A DNA stretch of 43,643 nt from Ruminococcus sp. (GTDB lineage Bacteria > Bacillota > Clostridia > Oscillospirales > Ruminococcaceae). The DNA lies in the NCBI GenBank assembly GCA_015066875.1, contig SVNM01000014.1:1-43643 (forward strand). Direction: 5' to 3'. Under the pieces are notes generated by a model. It was not told the origin of the DNA. It searched no databases and saw only the letters and a program-made list of their open reading frames with translations. Both the position numbers and the translations under genes were made by a program. Positions 1 to 9,523 of the stretch are shown here, one piece after another. The first letter of the stretch is position 1. The number at the start of each line of letters is the position of its first letter.

Positions 1-255
1 ATCACCGGGAAGATTATCCCACTTCGGACCTCCCACAGCGCCAAGAAGCACACTGTCTGAAGCAAGACAGCCGTCAACGGTTTCCTGAGGGAGTGGCTCA
101 CCTGTAGCGTCAATGGCACAGCCACCTATGAGATATGGTGTAAAATTGAATTTATGACCGAATTTCACGGCAGTTTTTTCAAGCACAGCAACAGCGCTGT
201 CCACAATTTCGGGACCTATTCCGTCACCCTTGAGCAATGCGATATTGAATTCCAT
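1..255 (-). CDS. leuB: 3-isopropylmalate dehydrogenase, N-terminal part (window edge)
   Basis: The first 85 codons of LeuB are present; the rest lies beyond the window start. LeuB is the cytoplasmic NAD-dependent enzyme that oxidises and decarboxylates 3-isopropylmalate in leucine synthesis. The N-terminus MEFNIALLKGDGIGPEIV and the later GAVGGPKWDNLP segment are classic for the isocitrate/isopropylmalate dehydrogenase fold. An AAAGGAG ribosome site lies 8 nt before the ATG. It is the last visible gene of the leftward leuC-leuD-leuB run, 90 bp after leuD. The gap holds only a weak GGGCAC/GTGCC hairpin. Confidence 0.93.
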   Translation of the reverse strand, partial: MEFNIALLKGDGIGPEIVDSAVAVLEKTAVKFGHKFNFTPYLIGGCAIDATGEPLPQETVDGCLASDSVLLGAVGGPKWDNLPGD

Positions 256-345
256 TGTTTACACTCCTTTAATGCAGATTGATACGCGACATTACAGGAC
301 ACGGCACCCAGTGCCCTGCAAATCTGATCTGTCGGTTATTCCGGA

Positions 346-840
346 TTACTTAATAACTCCCTTGGCGATAGACTCGATAAGTCCGCCGTTCTGGATAATC
401 TTCTGAATGTCCTCGGGAAAAGCGGGAGTGCTGTACTCCCTGCCTGTTGTAAGATTGCGGATAACACCATTATCAAGGTCAGCCTCTACCATATCGCCTT
501 CGGAAATCTCCTCAACCGCTTCGGGACACTCTATAATCGCAAGCCCGATATTGATAGCGTTTCTGTAGAAAATTCTTGCAAAGCTCTTTGCGATAACAAG
601 AGAAATACCGCTTGCCTTGATTGCTATGGGAGCGTGCTCACGTGATGAACCACAGCCGAAATTCTGTCCCGCAACCATAATATCGCCCTTCTGAACTCTT
701 GTAACGAAGGTAGTATCCAGATCCTCCATACAATGTGAGGCAAGCTCAGCGTGATCGCTTGTGTTGAGATATCTTGCGGGAATAATAACGTCAGTATCAA
801 CGTTATCTCCGTACTTTATAACTTTTCCGTCGAATTTCAT
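346..840 (-). CDS. leuD: 3-isopropylmalate dehydratase, small subunit
   Basis: LeuD pairs with LeuC to isomerise 2-isopropylmalate to 3-isopropylmalate. The 164-residue length fits the short clostridial/archaeal form. Visible are the [15 protein letters not shown] start and the substrate-loop motif [12 protein letters not shown] (about residues 62-73). The ATG overlaps the leuC TGA (ATGA), so the two subunits are probably translationally coupled. A GAGGAGG site lies inside the end of leuC. The product is cytoplasmic and no key residue appears missing. Confidence 0.95.
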   Translation of the reverse strand: MKFDGKVIKYGDNVDTDVIIPARYLNTSDHAELASHCMEDLDTTFVTRVQKGDIMVAGQNFGCGSSREHAPIAIKASGISLVIAKSFARIFYRNAINIGLAIIECPEAVEEISEGDMVEADLDNGVIRNLTTGREYSTPAFPEDIQKIIQNGGLIESIAKGVIK

Positions 841-2105
841 TTTGCCATTACCTCCTCAGGACTTGAAATCTTACCTGTAATTGCACTTGCTGACGCTACT
901 GCGGGGCTTGCAAGATAAACCTCAGACTCAGGGTGTCCCATTCTTCCTACAAAATTTCTGTTTGTTGTAGCTACAGCGCGCTCGCCCTTTGCAAGTATGC
1001 CCATATGTCCGCCCAGACAGGGACCACAGGTAGGAGTTGATACAACTGCACCGCTCTCGATGAAGATTTTGAGAAGTCCCATCTCCATAGCGTCAAGGTA
1101 AATCTGCTGAGTTGCGGGAATAATAATGACTCTTACATTCTTTGCACACTTCTTGCCCTTCATAATTTCTGCTGCAATCTGTAAATCCTCAAGACGTCCG
1201 TTTGTGCAGGAGCCGATTACCACCTGATCGATTTTTATATCCTCAATCTGATCAAAGGTTCTTGCATTTTCGGGAAGATGAGGAAATGCTACTGTGGGAG
1301 TAATCTCAGAAAGATCGATGTCAATAACCTCGTCGTACTCAGCGTCCTCGTCAGCAGAGAAAATCTTAGGCTCATCTGCTCCGTGAGCTCTGATATACTC
1401 AAGAGTGATATCATCAACAGGGAAAATTCCGTTTTTTGCTCCTGCTTCGATAGCCATATTTGCAATACAGAGACGGTCGCTCATACTGAGTGAGGCAACG
1501 CCCTCGCCCGCAAATTCCATTGAGCGGTAAAGAGCTCCGTCAACGCCGATTTTTCCGATTATGTGAAGGATAACGTCCTTGCCTGTAACGTATTTTTTCA
1601 AAGCTCCCGTAAGATTGAACTTAATTGCCGAGGGCACCTTGAACCAGGCTTTGCCGATAGCCATTCCGCAGGCCATATCTGTAGAGCCTACGCCTGTGGA
1701 GAAAGCTCCGAGAGCTCCGTATGTACAGGTGTGCGAATCTGCACCGATTACAACATCGCCCGCTGTAACAAGACCTTTTTCGGGGAGCAATGCGTGCTCG
1801 ATGCCCATTTGTCCCACATCGTAGAAATGAGTAACCTCTTTTTCACTGCAGAAATCACGGCACATCTTGCACTGTTCTGAAGCCTTGATGTCCTTATTGG
1901 GAACAAAATGGTCCATAACCATAGTTACTCTGTCCTTATCGTAAACGCTGTCCTTGCCCAGCTTATTGAACTCCTTGATAGCTACAGGCGATGTAATATC
2001 GTTGCCAAGCACGCGGTCAAGCTTTGCCATAATTAGCTGTCCTGCCTTAACGCTTTCAAGTCCTGCGTGGAAGGCAAGAATTTTCTGAGTCATTGTCATT
2101 CCCAT
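837..2105 (-). CDS. leuC: 3-isopropylmalate dehydratase, large subunit
   Basis: LeuC is the Fe-S subunit of isopropylmalate isomerase (aconitase superfamily). The [4Fe-4S] cysteine motifs IGSCTNG and CGPCLGGH are present near the C-terminus, and [18 protein letters not shown] is in the middle. An in-frame upstream ATG at 2150 would add 15 unlike residues. I chose the ATG at 2105 ([15 protein letters not shown]) because AGAGG precedes it at normal spacing and because the family starts this way, giving 422 residues. It is separated from the upstream hydrolase gene by a 199-bp palindrome-rich gap and overlaps leuD by 4 nt. Confidence 0.95.
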   Translation of the reverse strand: MGMTMTQKILAFHAGLESVKAGQLIMAKLDRVLGNDITSPVAIKEFNKLGKDSVYDKDRVTMVMDHFVPNKDIKASEQCKMCRDFCSEKEVTHFYDVGQMGIEHALLPEKGLVTAGDVVIGADSHTCTYGALGAFSTGVGSTDMACGMAIGKAWFKVPSAIKFNLTGALKKYVTGKDVILHIIGKIGVDGALYRSMEFAGEGVASLSMSDRLCIANMAIEAGAKNGIFPVDDITLEYIRAHGADEPKIFSADEDAEYDEVIDIDLSEITPTVAFPHLPENARTFDQIEDIKIDQVVIGSCTNGRLEDLQIAAEIMKGKKCAKNVRVIIIPATQQIYLDAMEMGLLKIFIESGAVVSTPTCGPCLGGHMGILAKGERAVATTNRNFVGRMGHPESEVYLASPAVASASAITGKISSPEEVMAK

Positions 2106-2135
2106 TGTTATAACCTCTTTTCGTGGGGAATCTGA

Positions 2136-2304
2136 TAAATATACGGGCACATAAAAAGTGTCCGTATATTGCTGATTACCTGGCGGACACAGGTCACCTG
2201 ATAATCATATAAAATGTTTTTTGTGGTAGTAGGGGCGGATATTATCCGCCCGTAGATTTAAAAGCAACATTACATTGACGTATGCGGGCGACCACAGGTC
2301 GCCC
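2136..2304. repeat. cluster of REP-like palindromes between leuC and the hydrolase gene
   Basis: This gap holds several short inverted repeats. TATACGGGCAC pairs with GTGTCCGTATA (about 2137-2165). A degenerate GGCGGACACAGGTCACC lies near 2182. GGGCGGAT/ATCCGCCC spans 2233-2251 and GGGCGACC-ACA-GGTCGCCC spans 2286-2304. The last is an exact copy, in the same orientation, of the palindrome at 3232-3250 on the other side of the hydrolase gene. This style matches the dispersed REP-like units common in gut Firmicutes. No gene is seen here. Confidence 0.75.
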
Positions 2305-3189
2305 CTACATATTTTTTGCTGTAAGAGGCAGTTTTTCAAGAAATTTCAAAAAAGTATCCGCAGTCTCCTGTGGGATTACCGAATAAAACATATGTCCCTT
2401 ATCGGTAAGATGATATTCGCCACTGCACTCCTTTGCATAGCGGATACCCTCCTCACGCCACGTTGTATTCTTGGTAAAGCTTTTCATATCGCTTATGAAG
2501 AAACAGCACGGACAGCAAGGCTTGCCCTTTTCCATAGCCTTCTGTGCATTTTCGGTCGTCAGAAGCGACTCCTGCGAATATTCATCGTTGCAGAGATTTT
2601 TATAGAAAAGCTCGCTGTAAAGCTCTTTTTCCTCATCGGTAAGAGCATTTCCCGTCATCATACCTGTAGTATTGACCGTTTTATTTTTCAAAAGCTTTGC
2701 GATAAGTCCCTTTTTGGCGATAACGGAAAAAAGCTTTTTCTGATTTTCAAGAGCCTTCATACGCTTTTCCTTCGGGAATTCCTTTTCCTGAGCAATTGCC
2801 ATATCGGGAAATCCCATATCAACACCAAGGATAGCCTTTATCTCTTCGGGGTAATTATTTGCCCACCAGACAGCTTCAAATCCCGAATAGGAGTGAGGTG
2901 CAAGAACATACGGAGGCTTTATTCCGGCAAGAAGAAGTGCTTTTCTTGACTCTTCAACGAGATTTTCAACTGTTCTTTCAGTTTTGGCACTGTCGCTGAG
3001 TCCATAGCCCGCCTTCTCTACAATAGCTATACGGTATTTATGCGACATTCTGCTGTACAGACATTTATATTCAAGAACGGGAGCAGTAACTCCTCCGCCT
3101 GACATAAAAACCACAGTAATATCGCCCTCGCCCTCGGTATAAACGTTAAGGAAAGTCTCACCGACTTTAACTTTTTTTCCGTAATTCAC
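2305..3189 (-). CDS. alpha/beta-hydrolase fold protein
   Basis: An alpha/beta hydrolase of about 294 residues, substrate unknown. The N-terminal half has the oxyanion-side strand VVFMSGGGVTAP, then EKAGYGLSD and the nucleophile elbow region PHSYSGFEA (Ser in S-Y-S-G), and late in the protein LTDKGHMFY supplies the likely catalytic His. The open frame extends to an ATG at 3252, but its first residues are encoded by a REP palindrome and have no ribosome site. A GTG at 3187-3189 follows AAAGGAG by 11 nt and gives a natural start (VNYGKKVKVGETFLNVY), so I prefer it. The TAG stop lies at the edge of the downstream REP. It sits inside the ilv/leu gene run but has no obvious role there. Confidence 0.8.
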   Translation of the reverse strand: MNYGKKVKVGETFLNVYTEGEGDITVVFMSGGGVTAPVLEYKCLYSRMSHKYRIAIVEKAGYGLSDSAKTERTVENLVEESRKALLLAGIKPPYVLAPHSYSGFEAVWWANNYPEEIKAILGVDMGFPDMAIAQEKEFPKEKRMKALENQKKLFSVIAKKGLIAKLLKNKTVNTTGMMTGNALTDEEKELYSELFYKNLCNDEYSQESLLTTENAQKAMEKGKPCCPCCFFISDMKSFTKNTTWREEGIRYAKECSGEYHLTDKGHMFYSVIPQETADTFLKFLEKLPLTAKNM

Positions 3190-3231
3190 GAGTAATTCAT
3201 CTCCTTTTTCAAGCATATATTTTACATTATC

Positions 3232-3250
3232 GGGCGACCACAGGTCGCCC
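3232..3250. repeat. REP-like palindrome upstream of the hydrolase gene
   Basis: GGGCGACC-ACA-GGTCGCCC, identical in sequence and orientation to 2286-2304. It overlaps the apparent N-terminal extension of the hydrolase reading frame and ends 7 bp before the ilvD stop codon. Confidence 0.8.
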
Positions 3251-3257
3251 ATCGTAT

Positions 3258-4922
3258 TTACTTTCTGTTGATAATAGCTCCCTTATCGGCTGAAGAAACC
3301 TGCTCTGCATAACGCTTGAGATAGCCTGTAATGCCCTCTTTTTTCTTAATGGGCATAGTCTTTTTACGCTCAGCAAGCTCTTCATCGGAAACCTCAAGAG
3401 TAATACTGTAATTCGGGATATCGATAGAGATAATATCGCCGTCCTTGACATAAGCGATAGTGCCTCCGTTAACAGCTTCGGGAGAAACGTGTCCGATAGA
3501 TGCCCCACGAGTAGCTCCGCTGAAGCGTCCGTCTGTAATGAGGGCAACGGAAGAGCCGAGGCCTGCGCCCTGAATTGCTGATGTAGGTGAGAGCATTTCT
3601 CTCATTCCGGGACCGCCTGCAGGTCCTTCATAGCGGATAACAATAACATCGCCAGCCTTGATACCGCCCTCGTAGATAACCTTGATGCACTCTTCTTCGC
3701 TGTCGAAAACTCTTGCGGGGCCCTTGTGGCAGAGCATTTCTTCGGCAACTGCGCTTCTCTTTACAACGCATCTGTCGGGAGCAAGATTTCCCTTTAAAAC
3801 GGCAATTCCGCCTGTTTCGCTGTAGGGATTGTCTATAGGACGTATTGTTTCGGGATCGCGGTTAACACAGCCTTCAATGTTCTCGCCCACAGTCTTGCCT
3901 GTACAGGTCATACAGTCGAGGTTGAGAAGATTTTTCTTTGAAAGCTCGTTGAGCACAGCATAAACTCCGCCCGCTTCGTTAAGGTCCTCCATATAGGTGT
4001 GTCCGGCGGGAGCAAGGTGACAGAGGTTAGGCGTCTTAGCGCTGATTTCGTTTGCGATATCCAGATTTATTTCAACTCCGCACTCATTTGCGATTGCGGG
4101 AAGGTGAAGCATACTGTTTGTTGAACAGCCAAGAGCCATATCAGCTGTAAGAGCGTTCATAAAAGCCTTTTCTGTCATAATGTCAAGGGGACGGATATTC
4201 CTTCTGTAGAGCTCCATAACCTGCATACCTGCCATTTTGGCAAGCTTGATTCTGTCAGAGTAAACAGCGGGGATAGTACCGTTGCCCTTAAGTCCCATAC
4301 CGAGAACCTCGGTAAGACAGTTCATAGAGTTAGCAGTGTACATTCCCGAACAAGAGCCACAGGTAGGACAGGCATTATTCTCATACTCAGCAACATCTTC
4401 GGCTGTCATCTTACCGGCAGTATAGCCTCCCACAGCCTCAAACATTGATGAAAGAGAGGTCTTTTTGCCCTTTACGTGACCTGCAAGCATAGGACCTCCG
4501 CTTACGAAAATCGTAGGCACATTAAGTCTTGCCGTAGCCATAAGGAGTCCGGGAACGTTCTTGTCGCAGTTGGGAACCATAACAAGAGCGTCAAAGTGAT
4601 GTGCAAGAGCCATACACTCTGTAGAATCGGCAATAAGGTCACGTGTTACAAGAGAGTACTTCATACCCTTGTGTCCCATAGCAATACCGTCGCAGACAGC
4701 AATTGCGGGGAACACCACAGGGGTACCTCCGCCCATAGCAACACCGAGCTTTACAGCTTCAACGATTTTATCGATATTCATATGTCCCGGCACTATTTCG
4801 TTATATGAAGACACAATTCCTACCAAAGGACGCTTCATATCCTCGCCTGTAAAGCCGAGAGCATTAAAGAGCGAACGCTGTGGAGCCTTTTCAACTCCGT
4901 CGCAGAAAAAATTACAGCTCAT
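3258..4922 (-). CDS. ilvD: dihydroxy-acid dehydratase
   Basis: IlvD dehydrates dihydroxy-isovalerate and dihydroxy-methylvalerate to the keto acids of valine and isoleucine; it is a cytoplasmic Fe-S enzyme. The 554-residue length is standard. Cluster-ligand motifs are visible: PNCDKNVPG and [28 protein letters not shown] and the late [12 protein letters not shown] are also typical. The ATG is preceded by GAGGTGA at 9 nt. The gene follows the unknown protein at 4940-5632 by 17 bp, so the two are probably co-transcribed. Confidence 0.96.
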   Translation of the reverse strand: MSCNFFCDGVEKAPQRSLFNALGFTGEDMKRPLVGIVSSYNEIVPGHMNIDKIVEAVKLGVAMGGGTPVVFPAIAVCDGIAMGHKGMKYSLVTRDLIADSTECMALAHHFDALVMVPNCDKNVPGLLMATARLNVPTIFVSGGPMLAGHVKGKKTSLSSMFEAVGGYTAGKMTAEDVAEYENNACPTCGSCSGMYTANSMNCLTEVLGMGLKGNGTIPAVYSDRIKLAKMAGMQVMELYRRNIRPLDIMTEKAFMNALTADMALGCSTNSMLHLPAIANECGVEINLDIANEISAKTPNLCHLAPAGHTYMEDLNEAGGVYAVLNELSKKNLLNLDCMTCTGKTVGENIEGCVNRDPETIRPIDNPYSETGGIAVLKGNLAPDRCVVKRSAVAEEMLCHKGPARVFDSEEECIKVIYEGGIKAGDVIVIRYEGPAGGPGMREMLSPTSAIQGAGLGSSVALITDGRFSGATRGASIGHVSPEAVNGGTIAYVKDGDIISIDIPNYSITLEVSDEELAERKKTMPIKKKEGITGYLKRYAEQVSSADKGAIINRK

Positions 4923-4939
4923 AATATTATTTCACCTCA

Positions 4940-5632
4940 TTATTTGGATAAAGTTTCGGAATAAGTAGAAGCCACCTCGTCAAGAATCGCCTTGAGCTTC
5001 TTTTCAAGTGAAGTTCCCACAACATCGGGAAGATAATCAACGCTGAGCATTTCCTTTTCTCTTGTAGTTCCGCTTCTGAAGGCGTAAGCGTAGTACTTAT
5101 CACCATAATTGTCAAAGCTACATCTGAAAGCGAAATACTCGCTGTCGCATTTCTCAAAGTCACCGTCAGGGAGCTCGCCTGTTTCTTCAAACGCCTCAAC
5201 AGCGTCATAGATTTCATCACAGGGACCGATACCGATATGGGGAAGGTTGCTTTCATAGCCTGTATATAAGTCATTTTCCATAGCGGTACTATCCGGCTCA
5301 TACTGGAAAGCGGGTTCAACCTCGCAATGGCTGTTAAACTCCACAAAATCTCCTGAAAGCATAAATCTCACATCAAACATATCGTCGCCTGTTTCTCCGC
5401 CGAAGAACTCTGTTTTTCTCTCAACCGAAGGCTTTGCGGGATTATTCCCCGATGAAATTATCCCTGAAGGAGTCTTTTTTGTCTGAGCTGAGCTATCCTT
5501 TGCTGTATTCTGCTGAGTAGCTGAAGCTCCGCTTTTATTTTCGCTTACTGCCTGACCGGCCTCTTTTGCAATCTCGCCTGCTTCCTTTGCGACAGCCCCC
5601 GCAAATTTCTTAAGAGCATCTAAAAATCCCAT
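4940..5632 (-). CDS. hypothetical protein with amphipathic N-terminus and Ser/Ala/Thr linker
   Basis: I do not recognise this 230-residue protein. The first ~30 residues (MGFLDALKKFAGAVAKEAGE) form an amphipathic, Ala/Lys/Glu-rich helix that could lie on a membrane or make a coiled coil. Residues 30-70 are a low-complexity Ser/Ala/Thr/Lys stretch. The remaining ~150 residues are an acidic globular domain rich in aromatic residues (FDNYGDKYYAYAFRSGT). No signal peptide or membrane span is seen. AAAGGA 7 nt upstream supports the start at 5632 over the in-frame ATG ten codons earlier. It lies between the ilvC terminator and ilvD, so it is transcribed by read-through or from an unseen promoter. 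Confidence 0.65.
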   Translation of the reverse strand: MGFLDALKKFAGAVAKEAGEIAKEAGQAVSENKSGASATQQNTAKDSSAQTKKTPSGIISSGNNPAKPSVERKTEFFGGETGDDMFDVRFMLSGDFVEFNSHCEVEPAFQYEPDSTAMENDLYTGYESNLPHIGIGPCDEIYDAVEAFEETGELPDGDFEKCDSEYFAFRCSFDNYGDKYYAYAFRSGTTREKEMLSVDYLPDVVGTSLEKKLKAILDEVASTYSETLSK

Positions 5633-5644
5633 TATTTTTCCTTT

Positions 5645-5690
5645 CATAAAAAAGCAATGCACTCCCGCATCAATCGGGAGTGCATTTTGT
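5645..5690 (-). terminator. intrinsic terminator after ilvC
   Basis: On the minus strand a 12-bp perfect stem (AATGCACTCCCG with its complement, 5656-5686) and a 7-nt loop are followed by GCTTTTTT. It lies just after ilvC in the direction of transcription and only 13 bp before the next gene, so partial read-through probably feeds that gene and ilvD. Confidence 0.85.
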
Positions 5691-5741
5691 ACATTCTCCG
5701 ATTACGTATCGTAAGCGGAATTATATTCGGTTATGTTAAGA

Positions 5742-6833
<1,092 letters not shown>

Positions 6834-6848
6834 TTATTGATGTGGATT

Positions 6849-7358
6849 TCAAGCCATACGCTTGGATTTAAGGCAGTTTTCGCCTCGCTCGATAGCAACG
6901 ATTCCCGTACGGCACATCTCGATTATTCCATAGGGCTTGAGAAGCTCTACAAAAGCGTCGATCTTGGCGGATTCGCCTGTAAGCTCACAGCAGAGCGCTG
7001 TGGGAGAATAGTCAACAATCTTCGAGCGGAAAATCTCAACAGCTGTCATAATATCCTGTCTTGATTCAGGAGAATTTCTCACCTTTATCAGCAGAAGCTC
7101 GCGGATAACGGTTTCGTGGCGGTCAAGAACCTCAACCTCCTTAACCTCCTGAAGCTTCTGAAGCTGTTTTACGATCTGCTCCTTGATATGCTCATCGCCG
7201 TGAAAGGCAATGGTAATTCTTGAAAACTTATTTGATTCAGTCTCGCCAACGGTAAGACTGTCGATATTGAAGCTTCTTCTTGTGAACATTCCCGATACTC
7301 TTGAAAGAACACCCGAAACGTTTGAAACAAGAACAGCGATTATAAATTTCTTACTCAT
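6849..7358 (-). CDS. ilvN: acetolactate synthase, small regulatory subunit
   Basis: This is the ACT-domain regulatory subunit of acetohydroxyacid synthase, which confers valine feedback control on IlvB. The start is typical (KFIIAVLVSNVSGVLSRVSG, the ACT ligand-loop region), followed by RRSFNIDSLTVG and a C-terminal ALS_ss_C-like domain. The 169 residues match the family. The frame can be opened upstream at a GTG or another ATG, but GAGGTG, six nt before the ATG at 7358, decides the start. It begins 11 bp after the ilvB stop. Confidence 0.94.
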   Translation of the reverse strand: MSKKFIIAVLVSNVSGVLSRVSGMFTRRSFNIDSLTVGETESNKFSRITIAFHGDEHIKEQIVKQLQKLQEVKEVEVLDRHETVIRELLLIKVRNSPESRQDIMTAVEIFRSKIVDYSPTALCCELTGESAKIDAFVELLKPYGIIEMCRTGIVAIERGENCLKSKRMA

Positions 7359-7368
7359 TTTCATCACC

Positions 7369-9108
7369 TCAGTCTATCTCGGTAATTATTTCGTCTACCG
7401 AACCTCCTGGCGGAAGCATAGGAAGAACAAACTCATCACAGTCAACAACGCAGTCGATAACAAAGGGACCGTTTTCGCTGAAGGCCTTTTCAGAAGCCTT
7501 TTCAAGCTCCTCGGCGGTGCTTACACGGATACCCGATGCTCCGAAAGCCTCGGCAAGCTTTACAAAGTCGGTTTTTCTGCCGAGAGTTGTGTTTGAGTAG
7601 TGCTTGTTGAAGAAGAGTGTCTGCCACTGACGCACCATACCGAGAACACCGTTGTTCATAATAACGATAACAACGGGTATTCCGTAGGAAACAGCGGTAG
7701 CAAGCTCATTGAGGTTCATACCGAAGCTTCCGTCGCCTGTAACGAGAACTGTTCTGTCGTTTTTAGCAACAGCCGCACCGATGGCCGCACCCAGACCGTA
7801 GCCCATTGTACCCAGACCACCACTTGTAAGCAGAGTTCTCGGCTTTGCAAAGGGATATCTCTGAGCAGTCCACATCTGATGCTGACCTACGTCGGTAGCA
7901 ATAACGGTATCCTCTTTAGTATATTTACTGATAATGTCGATGATAGTGTACGGATTAAGACGATTTACTGCAGGAACTCCTGTCTGATAACATTTTGCGC
8001 TACAGCCTGAGCAGTCCTTTCTGCGACTTATTGAAAGAGCACGTTCAAGGCGGATATTCTCCTCCTTTTTAAGCTCAACCACACGATTTTCCCAATCGGT
8101 GAGCTTTTTCTCCTCAACCATAGCGCAGAGTCTTGCCAGAGCGTCCTTGATATCGCCCTGAACGCCGAGATATGAAGTGATATTCTTATTGATTTCCGCA
8201 GAGTCAACGTCAATATGTATAATGCGCGAATTCTTACAAAATCTTGTTTTATTACCTGTAGCTCTGTCGCTGAAACGTGCACCTGCGGTAATAATGAGGT
8301 CTGCCTCGTCCTCTGCGATTGAGGAAGCGTAATGTCCGTGCATACCCTGCATACCCAGGAAGTTTCTGTGACTTACGGGAACAGCTGAAAGTCCCATAAG
8401 AGAACAGCCCATAGGAGCGTCGATTTTTTCGGAAAGAGCTATAATCTCATCTGAAGCCTTGCCTGAAATAACTCCGCCACCGAAATAGATATACGGACGC
8501 TGTGCCTCATTTATAAGGGCGACAGCCTTTTTCAGAGACTCATCATCTGCAAGCTTCATAGGCACCGGAACTACAGGAGCTTCCTTTGCTTCAAATTCAC
8601 ACTTTGCGATCTGAATGTCCTTGGGAATATCTATAAGCACAGGGCCCGGTCTGCCTGATTTTGCGATCTTGAATGCAGAGCGTATGGTATCGGCAAGCTC
8701 TTCAACATTTTTCACGATGAAGTTATGCTTTGTAACAGGCATTGTGATACCTACAATATCAACCTCCTGAAAGCTGTCTCTGCCGATAAGGTCGCAGGGA
8801 ACGTTTCCTGTTATAGCAACCATAGGAATTGAATCAAGGTAAGCCGTAGCGATTCCTGTAACGAGGTTAGTAGCTCCGGGACCCGATGTAGCTATAACAA
8901 CACCGACCTTGCCTGTAGCTCTTGCATAGCCGTCGGCTGCGTGTGAAGCGCCCTGCTCGTGAGCGGCAAGCACGTGTCTGATTCTGTCACTATTAAGATA
9001 AAGCTCATCAAACAGGTTGATAACCTGTCCGCCGGGATAGCCGAAAACGGTATCACAGCCTTGTTCGATAAGTGTTTCGATTACGATTTTAGCTCCGGAT
9101 ATATTCAT
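7369..9108 (-). CDS. ilvB: acetolactate synthase, large catalytic subunit
   Basis: This is the ThDP-dependent catalytic subunit of acetohydroxyacid synthase, the first common step of Val/Ile/Leu synthesis. N-terminal FGYPGGQVINLFDELY and the catalytic Glu in AAHEQGASHAADGYAR are present, as is the ThDP/Mg motif from GDGSFGMN to NNGVLGM. Of 579 residues, a central insert at about 365-385 carries CSGCSAKC, extra cysteines I cannot assign. AGGTGG 8 nt upstream supports the ATG at 9108. Its control region is the Ile/Val leader peptide and terminator just upstream. Confidence 0.95.
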   Translation of the reverse strand: MNISGAKIVIETLIEQGCDTVFGYPGGQVINLFDELYLNSDRIRHVLAAHEQGASHAADGYARATGKVGVVIATSGPGATNLVTGIATAYLDSIPMVAITGNVPCDLIGRDSFQEVDIVGITMPVTKHNFIVKNVEELADTIRSAFKIAKSGRPGPVLIDIPKDIQIAKCEFEAKEAPVVPVPMKLADDESLKKAVALINEAQRPYIYFGGGVISGKASDEIIALSEKIDAPMGCSLMGLSAVPVSHRNFLGMQGMHGHYASSIAEDEADLIITAGARFSDRATGNKTRFCKNSRIIHIDVDSAEINKNITSYLGVQGDIKDALARLCAMVEEKKLTDWENRVVELKKEENIRLERALSISRRKDCSGCSAKCYQTGVPAVNRLNPYTIIDIISKYTKEDTVIATDVGQHQMWTAQRYPFAKPRTLLTSGGLGTMGYGLGAAIGAAVAKNDRTVLVTGDGSFGMNLNELATAVSYGIPVVIVIMNNGVLGMVRQWQTLFFNKHYSNTTLGRKTDFVKLAEAFGASGIRVSTAEELEKASEKAFSENGPFVIDCVVDCDEFVLPMLPPGGSVDEIITEID

Positions 9109-9186
9109 AGCTAATTCCACCTTTTTTATATTTTTCTGACTGGTAATGAGTCCGGAAAATGTCCGAGGGCTTTCTGCAGATACAAA

Positions 9187-9222
9187 TTAAACAGTAAAAC
9201 CTCCGACAATCTGCCGGAGGTT
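9187..9222 (-). terminator. attenuator terminator before ilvB
   Basis: On the minus strand AACCTCCG pairs with CGGAGGTT around a 9-nt loop, then comes TTTACTGTTTAA. It lies between the leader peptide and ilvB, the expected place for a transcription attenuator responding to branched-chain aminoacyl-tRNA. The T-tract is interrupted, so it may be a leaky stop. Confidence 0.7.
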
Positions 9223-9257
9223 CTGAAACAGCGTCTCTTGCTTTAACGCTTTAAGCG

Positions 9258-9380
9258 TCAAAAGCTTTGGGATAGAGTCTCAGCGCCGTAACGGCAGAGC
9301 GAATTGAAGCGACAGTCAATGACGTTCACGACTGCGCTGTTAATAATGACGATACCCGAAATAGTGATAATCGATTTCAT
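9258..9380 (-). CDS. Ile/Val-rich leader peptide of the ilvBNC operon (40 aa)
   Basis: A 40-residue open frame begins MKSIITISGIVIINSAVVNV and ends at TGA 9258-9260. Eleven of the first 21 residues are Ile or Val; the remaining residues are mixed, with only two Leu. AAGGAG lies 8 nt before the ATG, and the promoter is 33 bp upstream. A terminator hairpin follows before ilvB. This is the architecture of ribosome-mediated attenuation, as in the enterobacterial ilv leaders. The function is inferred from position and composition; I know no named family for the peptide. Confidence 0.72.
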   Translation of the reverse strand: MKSIITISGIVIINSAVVNVIDCRFNSLCRYGAETLSQSF

Positions 9381-9412
9381 TACATTCACTCCTTGTAAAA
9401 CTCTTATTGAAT

Positions 9413-9441
9413 ATTATAACACTTATTTATAATAAAATCAA
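9413..9441 (-). promoter_or_regulatory. sigma-A promoter of the ilv leader/operon
   Basis: TTGATT (9436-9441), a 17-bp spacer and TATAAT (9413-9418), reading leftward. The leader-peptide ATG lies about 33 bp downstream of the -10 box. Confidence 0.85.
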
Positions 9442-9523
9442 TAAAAACAGGAGTTTTTTTAATTTTTTTCTTATTACGTCCTTTTCAACAGCTGTTATTG
9501 TGCATTTTGCAGTTATACGGACG

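Noticed and set aside
1278..1880. Plus-strand frames within leuC
   Set aside because: Antisense shadows of a well-conserved gene; no ribosome sites or recognisable products.
9440..9523. Terminator for leuA
   Set aside because: ACGTCC and GGACGT could pair, but around a long loop and without a T-run on the right strand; too weak to call.
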